Shown piece by piece: positions 49,500-59,874 of a stretch of 64,000 nt of DNA (position 1 is the first letter of the stretch; each line of letters opens with the position of its first letter). The stretch covers positions 2,728,001-2,792,000 of the forward strand of contig OZ251223.1 of assembly GCA_965240325.2 (NCBI GenBank), read 5' to 3'. The DNA is from Rebecca billardiae RCC1528. Lineage: Eukaryota; Haptophyta. The position numbers and the translations under genes were made by a program. The notes below the pieces were generated by a model that was given only the letters and a program-made list of their open reading frames with translations, had not been told where the DNA came from and did no database searches.

Positions 49500-50119
49500 T
49501 AGTGAGACGTATCGCGGCGAGCTGCAGGGCCGAGTGCGACAGATACGTAGCAGTCCGTCCCATCACCAGCACGTCGACGAACAGCGTGCCGTGGCAGGCC
49601 CCGATCGGCGGGCCAGGCGCTGCCACTAGGCGCCAGCGGCCAGAGCCCGAGCAGGGCTGCTGCCTGAGTGCCTGGCGAATTATGCGCCCGCGAATGGCGC
49701 CCGCGGCGCCCGCAGGCTCCGGCCGGCCCGCACGACGAGCCGCGACCGCGTCCAGTGCCCAAACCCCGGAGTGGCCGAGCTAGTGGGTATAGTAGCTAGG
49801 GCGGACCGTGTCATGAGAGTCTTGAAACACTTGATGGCGCAGCAGTGAAAATATGCTGACTACTTATTAGCAGACTATAAGCAGTGAAATCACGTACGAG
49901 CCAGTCATCAGTGAACTAGTAAGTAGTATATGATAGATCATGATTCAGTAATGCTCCACACCGCTCGGCCGTTATTAAGGCTAAGCATTATTAAGCAATG
50001 CGCAGCACTTGTCAGACTACGAGTGAATAATGATCGTCCATCCGAATTCATCGCCACATTCGCCGCCGACGACGACCCTCCAGGCTGTCCAGGCACGCCT
50101 GGTCCAGGGGCCGCCTGGA
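49500..50119. other. Convergent gap, no gene recognised
   Basis: The two 3' flanks of FBPase and the longin-like gene. AT-rich from about 49840 to 49990. No repeat family or RNA gene was recognised. Confidence 0.45.
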
Positions 50120-51688
50120 TCATGACTGAGCAGCCTGCTGCTGACCGTAGTGACGCATGACGACGCCCGGATGCGGACGGGCTGGACGGCCGGGGCGAGG
50201 GGGACGCGCTCCCGGTGGTGGGTGCGGCACGGATGTCCCACTGGGTGGCACGCTCGGCGTCGTCAGCAGCATCGCCGTTGCGCGCATCGCCGGTGGCACA
50301 GGGCGGCGGCCGCGCACGCCCGGGCCAGCCCGTGGCGGCTGGGTGTGCGGTGGTTTGGCCCTGTTGGGCGGCACCGGCGCTCCGAGGTTCCCCGTGACGA
50401 ACGTCTCAAGCTGAACAAGTACCGGTGCAAGGCGGCACACTATCTCCTGCATGCTCGGCTCGCCGCGCGCACCGCTGTCGGGGCGCGCATCGCGGGCCGC
50501 CGACGCCTCTGCGGCTGTCGCCAGCACGATGAGCAGAAGGCGTCGGCGCAGAAGCAGGAAGCGCGGATGGCCGTCGCTCCACGCGCCCACGGTGCATGCC
50601 ACGTCGGTTAGCGCGTCGCCGCCATCAGCGCGTCCAGAGTGCGCACCGAGATGGGCGAGCATCGAAGGCAGGTGCTCGAGACGCGGCATGTGTGCCAGAC
50701 CGTCACCCTGCGTGTCTCGCGAGGCGTGGGCCATGTCAGTGCGCCCTCGCGGCAGCCGCGGCACAGCTGGTCCATTGCGCTTGCCGGGCGCGGCAAGGTC
50801 GACGAGCCACGGACCGGTCACGCGCGCCTCGAGTGCTGAGCGGGCTATGGACCCTGTCCTTCCACGCTGGAGAAGGAGAGGCCGTCGCCCCCAGCTCGGG
50901 CTCGCGAGAGGCGGAGGATGCGGCGCGGCCTCGTGCGGCTGGCTCAGCGGCTGATGTCCAGCCCAGGCGCTCCGCGACGGCTGGCCCCCCAGCATTTCCG
51001 CGTGCGAGCGTAGCCGAAGAAGCATGTTCGAGCGGCGAGGTGTCAAAGAGCGTCGAGCGCCCCTGACGCCCATGGGCGGTGGAGGCCATGCCGGACCGTC
51101 CGTGGACCGCCACGCGCCCAGCGTCTGCACCTGGTCCACCCCGCCATGCCCCAGGCAGACGGCCCACGCCCACGCGGGCGGCTCGGGGGGCACATCGGCG
51201 CACGCACGCACGAGCTTGTACGGCGTGACGAAGAGTAGTACTCCGTGGACCACCGACGCAATGCGCGCACGCGAGAGCGCGACACGTTGCGGCTGGCCCT
51301 CCTCGCGCCAGGAGTCGTCGCCAGCGTCGCCCACGAGCGTCCCATCGTGACACGCAAGCGCAATGTCGCGGGCGATCGCGCCCGCGTGCGCGTCCGAGAC
51401 GGCCTGCGCGACAATCACGACGACCAAAAGTGGTGCGAGCCCCGCGGAAGCATAGTGTACGGCGACATCGCCGAGTTTGTAGGCTCGAAGTGCCGGCTCT
51501 TGTGTGTCTGCACTCGAGGCGCCGTCCACTTCTGATGCATTGAGATGCCATGCGAAGAGGAGGGCGCCGAGCTGCAGCTCGTCGACGGGTGGGCCGTCTG
51601 CATCCGATGGGAGCCCAAAGTTGGGCTCGTACGCACGGGCGAAGAGCACCTGCCCGGAGTGCGCGTGGATGCACAGCACCCCATTCAT
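50120..51688 (-). CDS. Longin-like protein (possible FUZ/HPS1-type), with Pro-rich tail
   Basis: 522 residues from the ATG at 51688 (MNGVLCIHAHSGQVLFAR). The start looks like a longin domain: a first strand with HSGQVLF, then LGALLFAWHLNAS, YKLGDVAVHYA, and LAPLLVVVIVAQAVSDAHAG. Longin domains of this kind occur in FUZ (cilia planar polarity effector), HPS1 and the Mon1/Ccz1 exchange factors. A helical middle with VVHGVLLFVTPYKLV follows. From about residue 210 the sequence is Arg/Pro/Gly-rich, with the exception of LLLRRRLLLIVLATAAEASA and VLVQLETFVTGNL. The last 75 residues are Pro-rich. The FUZ link is my inference from domain order, not from a diagnostic motif. Introns were not needed. 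Confidence 0.6.
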   Translation of the reverse strand: MNGVLCIHAHSGQVLFARAYEPNFGLPSDADGPPVDELQLGALLFAWHLNASEVDGASSADTQEPALRAYKLGDVAVHYASAGLAPLLVVVIVAQAVSDAHAGAIARDIALACHDGTLVGDAGDDSWREEGQPQRVALSRARIASVVHGVLLFVTPYKLVRACADVPPEPPAWAWAVCLGHGGVDQVQTLGAWRSTDGPAWPPPPMGVRGARRSLTPRRSNMLLRLRSHAEMLGGQPSRSAWAGHQPLSQPHEAAPHPPPLASPSWGRRPLLLQRGRTGSIARSALEARVTGPWLVDLAAPGKRNGPAVPRLPRGRTDMAHASRDTQGDGLAHMPRLEHLPSMLAHLGAHSGRADGGDALTDVACTVGAWSDGHPRFLLLRRRLLLIVLATAAEASAARDARPDSGARGEPSMQEIVCRLAPVLVQLETFVTGNLGAPVPPNRAKPPHTQPPRAGPGVRGRRPVPPAMRATAMLLTTPSVPPSGTSVPHPPPGARPPRPGRPARPHPGVVMRHYGQQQAAQS

Positions 51689-51769
51689 GGCGCCAGCCGC
51701 CTCTCCACCGCCATCTTTGAACCTCCTATTAAAGGCCCAACGGCCAACGGTCCCCGAATCTTAATTATT

Positions 51770-52378
51770 TATGGAGCGCTCGTTGGAACTTGGCGGGGCT
51801 TGGAACTTGACACCGCATTTCCCAGCGAAGTGCCCCATCTCGGCGGGGCTGGCACGGTCGGCACACGCTCCTGAGCGCTCGCTTCGCGGTGCGGCAGGCC
51901 TTGGGCAGCCCAGACAGACATGCCGCGACCGAATTACCGGGCCATGCGCGCACCACACCCGCGCCACATGGCCTGCGCGCTGGACGACTGAGAGGCAACG
52001 CCGAACCACTGCATTCCACTGCCCCGCATGCACCCCAAGTCACCTTCAGAGGGCGTCGACGAGCGCAGAGCGGGTGCGTGGGAGTTCGACCAGCTCGTGT
52101 ACCTTCTTGCTAGCACCAGCGGCGAGGTCGCAAGCCGAACCTTGACCAGCCGTGGAACTTGAGCTGGTCGGCAGCAAAACCACCGTTTAACCCGGATCAA
52201 GTTAGCAGCGTGCGAGGAGGAGGCGCGGTGCGCGTCCGCGGCTGGCGAGAGGCGTCCGGACCGTGCCGTTCTCGGCCGCGCCCACGCGCTTCCCGCCGCC
52301 GCGGGCCCCGTGTACGCCCGTCGTCGCCCTCGCCGCGCGGGCGCCAAACCGGCGTCAAGTTCCAACGAACGCTCCATA
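51770..52378. mobile_element. 609-bp inverted-repeat element inside a bidirectional promoter gap
   Basis: The left end (TATGGAGCGCTCGTTGGAAC) and right end (CAAGTTCCAACGAACGCTCC then ATA) are inverse copies over 23 bp with one mismatch. The TA at each outer edge would fit a TA target. No transposase seen. It starts about 82 bp from the longin-like ATG. Without it, the gap between the flanking ATGs would be about 308 bp. Confidence 0.8.
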
Positions 52379-52605
52379 GGCCTCATGCAGTTCTGGCTTT
52401 TAATTTCGCAACCTGATTACCCCCATACACGGCCTTTGTGCTCGGCTTATGGGCTTATCACAGAGGGGGGTATGATATGGTAACGAGCTCGTATCGGCGA
52501 ACTCGTCGGGTTCCGGGAGCGACGCCCGGAACCACTGCGTGCATCTCGTGCCCGAGGACCTGCGCAGCCTGATCCCGCCTAGCGCGCAGTGTGATTGCGG
52601 GGGAC
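52379..52605. other. Upstream region of the membrane protein gene
   Basis: No gene seen. A stop in the membrane-protein frame lies at 52570. An acceptor-like GCGCAG at about 52584-52589 leaves room for an unseen first exon. Confidence 0.35.
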
Positions 52606-53307
52606 ATGTGGGCGTGCTTCTACACGGCGCTGTTCGTGGCTGTGCCCACTTTGAGCTTGTGGGCTGCGCACCATGTGAAGCACCAGGCAGCCTTCTTCAA
52701 CTGGCCGTACCTCCTGCTCTCGCTCTTCTGTATGATCAACGCGATGATCTCCGTGTGGGAGATCTCGCTGTTTGTGAACATCCAGTGGATCGCGGAGAAC
52801 TTTCAGCGCCTAAAAAAGAAGCACGAGAAGGGGACGCTCCCACCGGTGTTCATGTTCCAGCACGTGCCTGTCGCGGAGGCCTTGAGCATGAAGTACTGGG
52901 CCAACGTGTGGCTGCTCTACGCGTTTTACGACTCGAGCTACGCGGACGACAAGAGCTACGGCTTCTGGGTCGACACAGGCAACGGCCTCGTCACGCTGCT
53001 GCCTTCGATCCTCTTCGCCCTGGGCATGACGTTCGACATCATGCCCGCCCGACATCTCGGGCTGCTGGGCTTCGTGACGTTCTGGCAGATGCTGTACGGC
53101 ACATGCCTGTACTTCTGGCAGTTCTTCCACCACAAAAGGCTGTCGGAGCACGGCTGGCGCAACCGCGGCTTCCGCAACGCCATGATCCTCGTGCTCGTAT
53201 CGAACGGCATCTGGATGGTCTTCCCTGCGCTCGGCATGTACAATGCGTACCGTCTCGCCATCGAGGGACAGCCTGCGCTCGATCAGCTGCGCAGCCTGAG
53301 CGTATAA
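52606..53307 (+). CDS. Multi-pass membrane protein, hypothetical
   Basis: 233 residues from the first ATG in frame at 52606 (MWACFYTALFVAVP). About six hydrophobic spans: WACFYTALFVAVPTLSLWAA, WPYLLLSLFCMINAMISVWE, a weaker WANVWLLYAFYDSSYA, GLVTLLPSILFALGM, LGLLGFVTFWQMLYGTCLYF and AMILVLVSNGIWMVFPALGM. A charged loop (RLKKKHEKGTLPP) separates spans two and three. The spacing of the last spans with YNAYRL is reminiscent of EXPERA/emopamil-binding-type proteins, but the conserved acidic and His residues of that family are not clear, so I do not assign it. Integral membrane localisation is the only safe statement. A missing upstream exon is possible. Confidence 0.75.
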   Translation: MWACFYTALFVAVPTLSLWAAHHVKHQAAFFNWPYLLLSLFCMINAMISVWEISLFVNIQWIAENFQRLKKKHEKGTLPPVFMFQHVPVAEALSMKYWANVWLLYAFYDSSYADDKSYGFWVDTGNGLVTLLPSILFALGMTFDIMPARHLGLLGFVTFWQMLYGTCLYFWQFFHHKRLSEHGWRNRGFRNAMILVLVSNGIWMVFPALGMYNAYRLAIEGQPALDQLRSLSV

Positions 53308-55719
53308 GACGACACGCCGTGGCACGCTGCCGGGGGAGAATGGCAGCGCGCCTGTGCTGAGCGCAGCTCGGCTGCGCGCGCTCGAGCAGGTTTTCGAGCC
53401 CGGGCGGCATGACGAGGCAGCTGGCACGCGGGTGAGAGCCCCGCGATGCCCGATGACGGCGGCTCGCGCGTGGCAGCTGCTCGCGTAAGTCTGCTGAGCA
53501 GGCCTCCGTTCCTCTGTACCTGCGCAGCAAACATGGCGCCGCGCATCCGCCTCGCGCAGGTGCAGGCAGGCTTCCTGCCGCGACGCTCGCTGACTTCGAG
53601 TCCCGGGTCAGCGAGCGAGATGTATCGGAGAGCGCGTCGGAAAGCGCGAGCCAGCCTCGTGGGACCGCAGCGCAGGAGCAACACTCCGAATCTTGCCATC
53701 GCTCCGGGACTCGGCCAGAACCCTGGGCCGTCCAAACATATCCGGATCCGCGATTGTATTCGTAACAATTCGACAGGTTGGTCTTGGCACTTGCCAGGCA
53801 GACATCAGCATTGATGGCATCACTGACGCCGGTGACTGGCGTCTGGTCCCAGGCCTGGGGAGGGCTCCCTCCAGCGCACTATATATTCAGTAATATATTC
53901 CGACGACCACAGCTTTACTAATAATAAAGAGCAGTATGTTTCAAAAATAAAAATGCGAACTTGAAGTGAGTTCATATGATTTAAAATTAAATACTTTCTT
54001 ATTAAGTACAAGCGGTCCTCGTCTTGGCACCGCTTCTCTAGGGGCTGATCGTATGTGTATCCCGACGACATCATGATGAACATTAGAGTCTTATTTAGAG
54101 CAGCGCCCTTTGCCGCACCGTCACCAGAAGGCGCCAGGCGGGCAAGGCGGCGACGTCGTCGACAGTTGGGATCAGTCGAGTGGTAGTCGCTGGCGTCGGC
54201 GCTGCTGAGGGGGCTGCTGCGAGTCCCCTTGGTGCCGAGCTGGTTACCTCGGGGGCATCAGCTGACGAGCCCGGCTGTGCCAGTGATATCCGGACCCCTT
54301 GTGAGCTCCGCGCCAGGCCCACCAAAACCAACTGCGCAACAATGCAGGCCCGGCTGCTGACGGCTCAGCTGCCAAATCCCGAACTGATGATGATTCAGAT
54401 GATGAGTGATGTGAGGCCCACTTTGATGAGTACTTTGACTTGGTCTTGAGGGACCGTTACAAACTAACTACCACTGGGGGCGAATTAGACGCGGTAGTCG
54501 TATACAGAGCAGGCTCCGCGAAAGTCCCTCGTGGCACGAGTAGAGGGTGGCCAAGATCGCAGCCGGACTTGCGCTCGGCCGCCTGCCTCAGGCCGAATGG
54601 CAGGCAGGTGTTGATACGGCGCATTGCGCTCCCACCGGCCACCACTATGCAGACCTCGATTACTACAGGGTCCCCAACAATTGTTCGGACACTGATTTTT
54701 GCTGACTACGGCTGCTGACGATGAGATGGGCCAAGAGGCTCACAGTAGCGCCATGGACCTTACTTCTCGGATGACGACAGGATGTGGTTGCAGCGAGCGG
54801 CGCGCTCAGCGTTTGGCCAGGGCTGGCTTGGATGTACAGCTCAACCGACTAGCGGTTGGCTCTGAACAGGTCCACGGAGCCCCCGCAGGTGGCATGCCTG
54901 CTAAAATTCGTATCTGGCGCACGGTTGCATTTGTCGGCGGGCGGGTTGGTGCGCGCACTGGTGGACCTCCAGCGTTCGCTGCGGGTAGTGGCGCCGACTG
55001 TAGCCCTTGCCTGCACGGCCAGAGCCGATCGACTGGCTGTGCAGCAGCTGTGCAAGAGAGGTGCGCAACTGGTAGCCTGGTCCGATCGGGCCGTATATAC
55101 TCCTGGTGTCGCGCTACGCCCGGGCTTGCCCAGGGCTGTCGAGCGCATGTCGCATAGTCACCGACCATGCCACGTAATAATATCTGCGCGGCCTTGAGCG
55201 GGCTTGCTGGCTACAGACATGCGCAGAAGCCACACGGCTGCTTCACGGCCCTCACGACCAGCCTTGTGCCGACTGTCCGCATGACCTAGAGGGGTGCTCA
55301 ACGCGGGCTGCCCGGCTATGCGCGGTCGCAGACAGACCTAGTGGGGTGCACACGAACCGAGCTGGCCGCTCCTGACCCCGCTCGAGGCAGCCACAGGCCG
55401 TACGCTGAGCTGCTGCCCAAAGTGTCCAGTTAATGTTGGAGACCCTGTACAATCAGTTATATTGTGCCAATAACCCCACACATATACACGGCTGCCGTCT
55501 GCCGCAGCTGCTCGCCGCTAGGTCGGCGGGCGGCGACATTGACTACGACCTCACCCTCATCCAAGTGCTCCGGAAGGCGCTCGGCCGCGGCGGCATCTGC
55601 CGTCGCCGCCGCGTGCCCCAGGCCGAGGCGGTGCTCCATCCCGCCCCCGGCCCTGCTCCCTCAGAGGGGCAGGGCTGCGGGTGGCGCACTGCCTGACCTG
55701 GTTGGAAGGTGCGGACGCA
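53308..55719. other. 2.4-kb convergent gap, no gene recognised
   Basis: AT-rich from about 53870 to 54030. Elsewhere it is moderate in GC with short accidental frames on both strands. No mobile-element ends were recognised apart from the TA-linked repeat that begins near 55720. Confidence 0.45.
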
Positions 55720-55872
55720 TTCTATGTGTCTGCTGCACTCTGAGCCTGACGCTTGCCCGTTGCATACCACGTCGTTTTTAGATATATATATAGATAGATA
55801 GATATGTCAGCCGAGGCCGTATATACTATATATTAACCGTTATGTTATAAGTTAATATATATATATATATAT
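55720..55872. repeat. Inverse diverged copy of the TA-linked repeat with TA/GATA tracts
   Basis: GCCCGTTGCATACCACGTCG at about 55756 is the reverse complement of the start of the repeat at 10497 and 21166. A TATATA/GATAGATA tract follows directly, and a second TA run lies at about 55853-55872. Confidence 0.7.
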
Positions 55873-55925
55873 CGTGAATTATTTATTATGCATCAGCGTC
55901 AAATTCCAAATAGGCTAGCTGAGTG

Positions 55926-57935
55926 CTACCATGACGACAAGTGCTTGCGCCGAAGCGCGTCCGCCTGCGAGCGCTTGTTCCGCCGCTCGAGCACCTGAAT
56001 TAGCAGCCTGGCCGTGCGCACGGTGGAGTCATGCTCGGCGCCGAGCTTGCGCAGCCGGTTGTTGTACGCCAGGCGCGCGCACTCCTCTGCTTCAGCCGTC
56101 GCGTCGCCGGCGAGCAGCACGGTCGCCGCCAGGTTGGTGGCGGTGGCCGCCGTCTCGGACGCGTCGTCGCCGGTGTTTGTGTCCGCGCGCTGCGTGCGCA
56201 GCACGCGCCTGAACAGCGGCACCGCCTCCTCGTGCCGCCCGCGCACCTTGAGCAGCACGGCGAGATTGTACAGCGGCTTGAGCGTGTAACGGTGCTTGCG
56301 CCCGTACCGGTGCTCGCAGCCCGTCACGGCGAGTCTGTACGCATCCTCCGCCTCGTTGTACGTCTCGCGCTCGCGAAGCAGCAGCGCGAGCGCGTTCAGC
56401 GCGGAGAGGCCGAGCGGGTGTGTGATCAGCGCTTTGGTGTGCGACGCGTGGAACGCGCGCGTGGGCGAGGCGTTCGCATCGTCGCCGGCAGCGCCGCCGG
56501 TTCCCCCGACGCCGAGGGTCGGCCGCCCACCGCCCGCCACCGACCACTGCTGCTGCACGACGAGGGAGAGCTGTCGGCGCAGCAGCCGCTCCGCCTCGGA
56601 GGGGCGGCCGAGCTGCTTGTGCAGCGAGGCGAGCACCTCGCGCAGCTCAAGTGGGGCCAGGCGGACGGCGGGGTCCTCGTCGCGCTCGAACACGGCCAGC
56701 GCCTTCGCCGCCGTCTCGCACAGCCACTCGCCGAGCTGAACCTGCACCGTGCCGACGACGGCGTCGTCGCTGTCGGCCCGGCGCACCGCGGCGAGCGCTC
56801 CCTCCCGCTCCGCCTCGCCACCGGGCCCGGAGGGCACGGCGAGCGTGGCGTCGAGGGACAGCGCGTCGAGGCAGTCGGAGATCACGCGCACGGCGTTCGG
56901 CGACTCCTCCGATGCGATCGCCGCGTATAGCGCGCGCCGCTCCGCCTGCGGCAGGCTCACTCTGAGCAGCGCGCCCGCGTGGGCAGCGGCATCGATCTCA
57001 TAGACAGAGCGTGTGTGGACCAGCACGCCCGGCGCGCGCCATGGGCTGATGACGACGAGCACGTGTGAGACCATCTCGATCTGCGGGCGGAGTGTGTGCA
57101 ACCACCACTCAGGCGGCTTTGTCGTGCTGTGTGCCGCCGCACTCGGCGCATCATCCTCACCGGCCGCCCGTCCACGCGCAGCCGCAGGCAGGCCGTGTGC
57201 CTCGGACAGCAGGTCGAGGTAGAAGGAGGCGCGCTCCGCCTCGGACGTCCCGGTCTGGATGGCCGCGACGAGGTCGGCGAACGTGCACGTCCAGGCGTGG
57301 ATCACATACACGCCCGCCGGTGCGACGTCCGCTGCGGTGCCGTCGAGGCGCAGCTGTGCCGCGCGCGCTCGGGAGCGACCAGCCTGCCTCAGCACGTCGA
57401 CGTAGCTGCCGGTGGTGCGCAGGTTGGCCGCGAGGACGATCGGCGCGATGAGCTCGTGGTACACGTCCTCCGTAGTCAGCGCCTCGCCCGCCGCGCGCTG
57501 CGAGACAGGCGTCTCGCCGGACCGCCACGTGCGCGGCGGGCCTGGATTTTCCTCCGCCAAGCGCGCGCGCTCGAGCAGCCTCTGCAGCACGCCGATGCGC
57601 ACGCCGATGGGGGGCGGTGGACGTGGGTTCAAGCTGTTCGCCCGCCAGTCCAAGCCAACCAGACGGCAAAGACTGCTTGCGGCGCCGTGCCCGCACCAGA
57701 CTGGTGTCGGCTGTGCTGGTCCAGCAGTTCGCGCCTGAAGCTCATCAAACTCTTGCGAGAGCAGCCGCTCGCGTGGCCTTGGTGTCTTGACGGCCGTTGG
57801 CGGGAGGAACGCCGAGCCAATACTGCTCGCGTCGTCGTCAGCGCGCACGTCCGAGACCAGCACAAGCGACGACCCGCGGCGCCCGCGGTCGCCGGGCGCC
57901 GGGCGACGGCCGCAGGCGCCCAGCGCTGCGCCCAT
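55926..57935 (-). CDS. TIR-like domain protein with kinesin-light-chain-like TPRs
   Basis: 669 residues from the ATG at 57935 (MGAALGACGRRPAPGDRG). After a disordered N-terminus and GEALTTEDVYHELIAPIVLA, a protist-type TIR-like domain spans roughly residues 205-340: AGVYVIHAWTCTFADLVAAI, ASFYLDLLSEAHGL, WWLHTLRPQIEMVSHVLVVI, SPWRAPGVLVHTRSVYEIDA. The usual WCxxE motif reads SVYEI, so Trp-Cys is lost but the Glu is kept. TPRs follow, with a spacer, in the kinesin-light-chain style: LREVLASLHKQLGRPSEAER, LSALNALALLLRERETYNEA, LKPLYNLAVLLKVRGRHEEA, and TNLAATVLLAGDATAEAEEC. In plants, animals and bacteria TIR domains act as NADases or adaptors. Here the TPRs would be the recognition module, an inference. 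Confidence 0.8.
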   Translation of the reverse strand: MGAALGACGRRPAPGDRGRRGSSLVLVSDVRADDDASSIGSAFLPPTAVKTPRPRERLLSQEFDELQARTAGPAQPTPVWCGHGAASSLCRLVGLDWRANSLNPRPPPPIGVRIGVLQRLLERARLAEENPGPPRTWRSGETPVSQRAAGEALTTEDVYHELIAPIVLAANLRTTGSYVDVLRQAGRSRARAAQLRLDGTAADVAPAGVYVIHAWTCTFADLVAAIQTGTSEAERASFYLDLLSEAHGLPAAARGRAAGEDDAPSAAAHSTTKPPEWWLHTLRPQIEMVSHVLVVISPWRAPGVLVHTRSVYEIDAAAHAGALLRVSLPQAERRALYAAIASEESPNAVRVISDCLDALSLDATLAVPSGPGGEAEREGALAAVRRADSDDAVVGTVQVQLGEWLCETAAKALAVFERDEDPAVRLAPLELREVLASLHKQLGRPSEAERLLRRQLSLVVQQQWSVAGGGRPTLGVGGTGGAAGDDANASPTRAFHASHTKALITHPLGLSALNALALLLRERETYNEAEDAYRLAVTGCEHRYGRKHRYTLKPLYNLAVLLKVRGRHEEAVPLFRRVLRTQRADTNTGDDASETAATATNLAATVLLAGDATAEAEECARLAYNNRLRKLGAEHDSTVRTARLLIQVLERRNKRSQADALRRKHLSSW

Positions 57936-58722
57936 CCGTCGTGCGGCGATTCCCTGGCAGGAAGGGGTCGCGAGACACGGGCTCCGCCTTGGGCGTTTGA
58001 CGTTTCGCAAACTCAATCAGGTCGGCTGGCTCCTGGCTCCCCCGTGGTCAGGAGCGAGGCGCCGCCGCCGCCCCAGCGGATCCCGTAATTATGTTGTGTA
58101 CGAGGGCACGATCCGTCTCACTTTTCTATGGCGCAAGCGCCCATGGCTGGCATCATCGTCCGAGCTGCTTCCAACCGGACACCTTCCGCCGCTGATCAAG
58201 ATTCAAGCCTGCAGTGCTCCGCGCGTGTTCATGACCAAAGGAAAAAAAGAGAGTGATCGTACTTCGTAGTACGTTCGTCGTTGCAGATCAATGACAATGT
58301 CAATCAGCCCTGCCTGTGCAGGGCCCAGACCACTCACCAGTCACCACTGCAGGACTCAACAGGCTACTACATATATACACGTAGAGACCACAGACTGATG
58401 CCAGAGTCCGTCGGAGACGGTCGTGAGCGCGCGGACGCGGAACGGCAGTCTCCGGGTCATTAGGCGGTAGGTGTGCCTGGTCTGCTAGGCAGCGCGACCG
58501 TGTCCCCGCCAATTCACTCTAGACCGCTCGGGCCAAGCCCGGCGGGTCCAGGACCAGGCGGGGCGGCGGGCGACGGCTCGACGCGGGCACCATCCAGACA
58601 GCCTAGCAGCCTTCCGCGCTTGGACATGTGGGACGATGAGGAGCCTGTCGATCGATCGTACGTGCAGTGAGGGCTGGACGTGCCGCGCGCTCGCTGGCAA
58701 AGCTGTCCGGCCCTGCGCGCGC
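57936..58722. other. Intergenic gap, no gene recognised
   Basis: The upstream region of the TIR-like/TPR gene and the 3' flank of the DUF4079-like gene. Short accidental frames only. Confidence 0.4.
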
Positions 58723-59718
58723 TCACCACGGCACCTTGGCCCACACTTTGGTCACAATGTCGAAGCCGGTGGGCAGCTGCCACGCGAACAGGCCGAGGCC
58801 GATGGTGTTGAGCGCAATGTGCGCAGAACGCGCGCTGTCGTTACCCTTCTGCATGTGCGGCACCAGCGACGCCGCCAGCGCCCACATCACGACACAGCCC
58901 GCGCCCGCGTAGAGGTGGGGCCCCGGGAAGAGCTGCGCGTGGCGCAACCGCGGCCATCGCAGGAGCGCTCATCGGGTGAGGAGAGTTGCGCACACGGGCG
59001 GCACAGCCCGTCGGCCGCGGCGGGGAGGGGGCAGCGCGGGCGTCGGGCGGATCGCGAGCTGAGGGTGGTCGCAGCGCACCTTCCCAGCGCGCATGAACGT
59101 GTTCACTGGCCCCTCGATCGCGATGGCCGTGCCGATACCGAGCAGGACAGAGCCAGTCTGCCAGTGGGTGTCTCGCAGGTTCTTCGACTGCAGATCGGAG
59201 CGCAGCGCGCTCGCGTCTTTGATCTTGGCCTCGAGCTCAGAGATCTGCGACGCAAGAGCGGCTGGTACGGACTCGCTGGCCTCCGCCTTCTCGCTGAGCG
59301 GCTTGAGCTCCGCCTTGAGCGCATTCACCTCGGTGCCCAGCTCGCGCAGCTGGCGCCACTGGAAGCCGGTGAACGCCGCGTTGAGCGCAACGACAAAGAC
59401 GATCAGCATGATGGCAGGGTGCACGAGGGCGGGCGCCTTCTTCTCGAGCAGCCCGTACGCACCGTCCTTTGCGAACGCTGCCGCAGGCGAGAGCTCCAGT
59501 GCGAGCACTGCCGCAGCGAGCGCGGCGCCAGCGTCAAAGCGCGCTGGCGCTGCCCGTGCCGGGTCGTCGATGCGTGGCAGCGGGTAGCGCGAGAGGTCGA
59601 CGGGCCGCGTCTTCGCGACTGTCGATACGCGCGCACGCGCCGTCACCGGAGTGCGCAGCCCCGACACCGCCGCCGGCAGCGCGACCAGAAGCGCGACGAC
59701 GGACATGGCCTGCGTCAT
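58723..59718 (-). CDS. DUF4079-like membrane protein, probably plastid-targeted, two exons
   Basis: Exons 59718-59080 and 58932-58723 encode 282 residues. The 147-nt intron (GTGCGC...GCGCAG) joins MRAGK to LFPGPHLYAGAG. The leader MTQAMSVVALLVALPAAVSG is a signal peptide, and the next stretch (LRTPVTARARVSTVAKTRPV) is a basic, Ser/Thr/Arg-rich transit-like region, the bipartite form used for import across the extra membranes of secondary plastids. The mature part has LVHPAIMLIVFVVALNAAFT, a coiled coil (LGTEVNALKAELKPLSEKAE), then WQTGSVLLGIGTAIAIEGPV, LYAGAGCVVMWALAASLVPH and HIALNTIGLGLFAWQLPTGF. The HPAIM and PGPHLYAG motifs fit the cyanobacterial/plastid DUF4079 family, which is of unknown function and thylakoid- or envelope-associated. 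The assignment is from motif recall. It shares a 156-bp head-to-head gap with the IleRS gene. Confidence 0.78.
58933..59079 (-). other. Intron of the DUF4079-like gene
   Basis: 147 nt, GTGCGC...GCGCAG, phase 0, restoring a continuous GK-LFPGPHL segment. Confidence 0.88.
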
Positions 59719-59874
59719 TACGAGAAGCCGATCGGCGGCGTCCACCCGGTCGCTCGGCTGCCCGGGGCCGCCGCCGAGACGCGACGCTGATCGGATACGG
59801 TATGCGAGGGCGCCGGACTCGTCGTCGTCAGTCCGGGCCAGATCGCGGACGTCCACGTGTTCCCCGCCAAGACC

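Noticed and set aside
55433-55696. Short plus-strand frame near the TA-linked repeat
   Set aside because: Too short, no motif, and adjacent to repeats.
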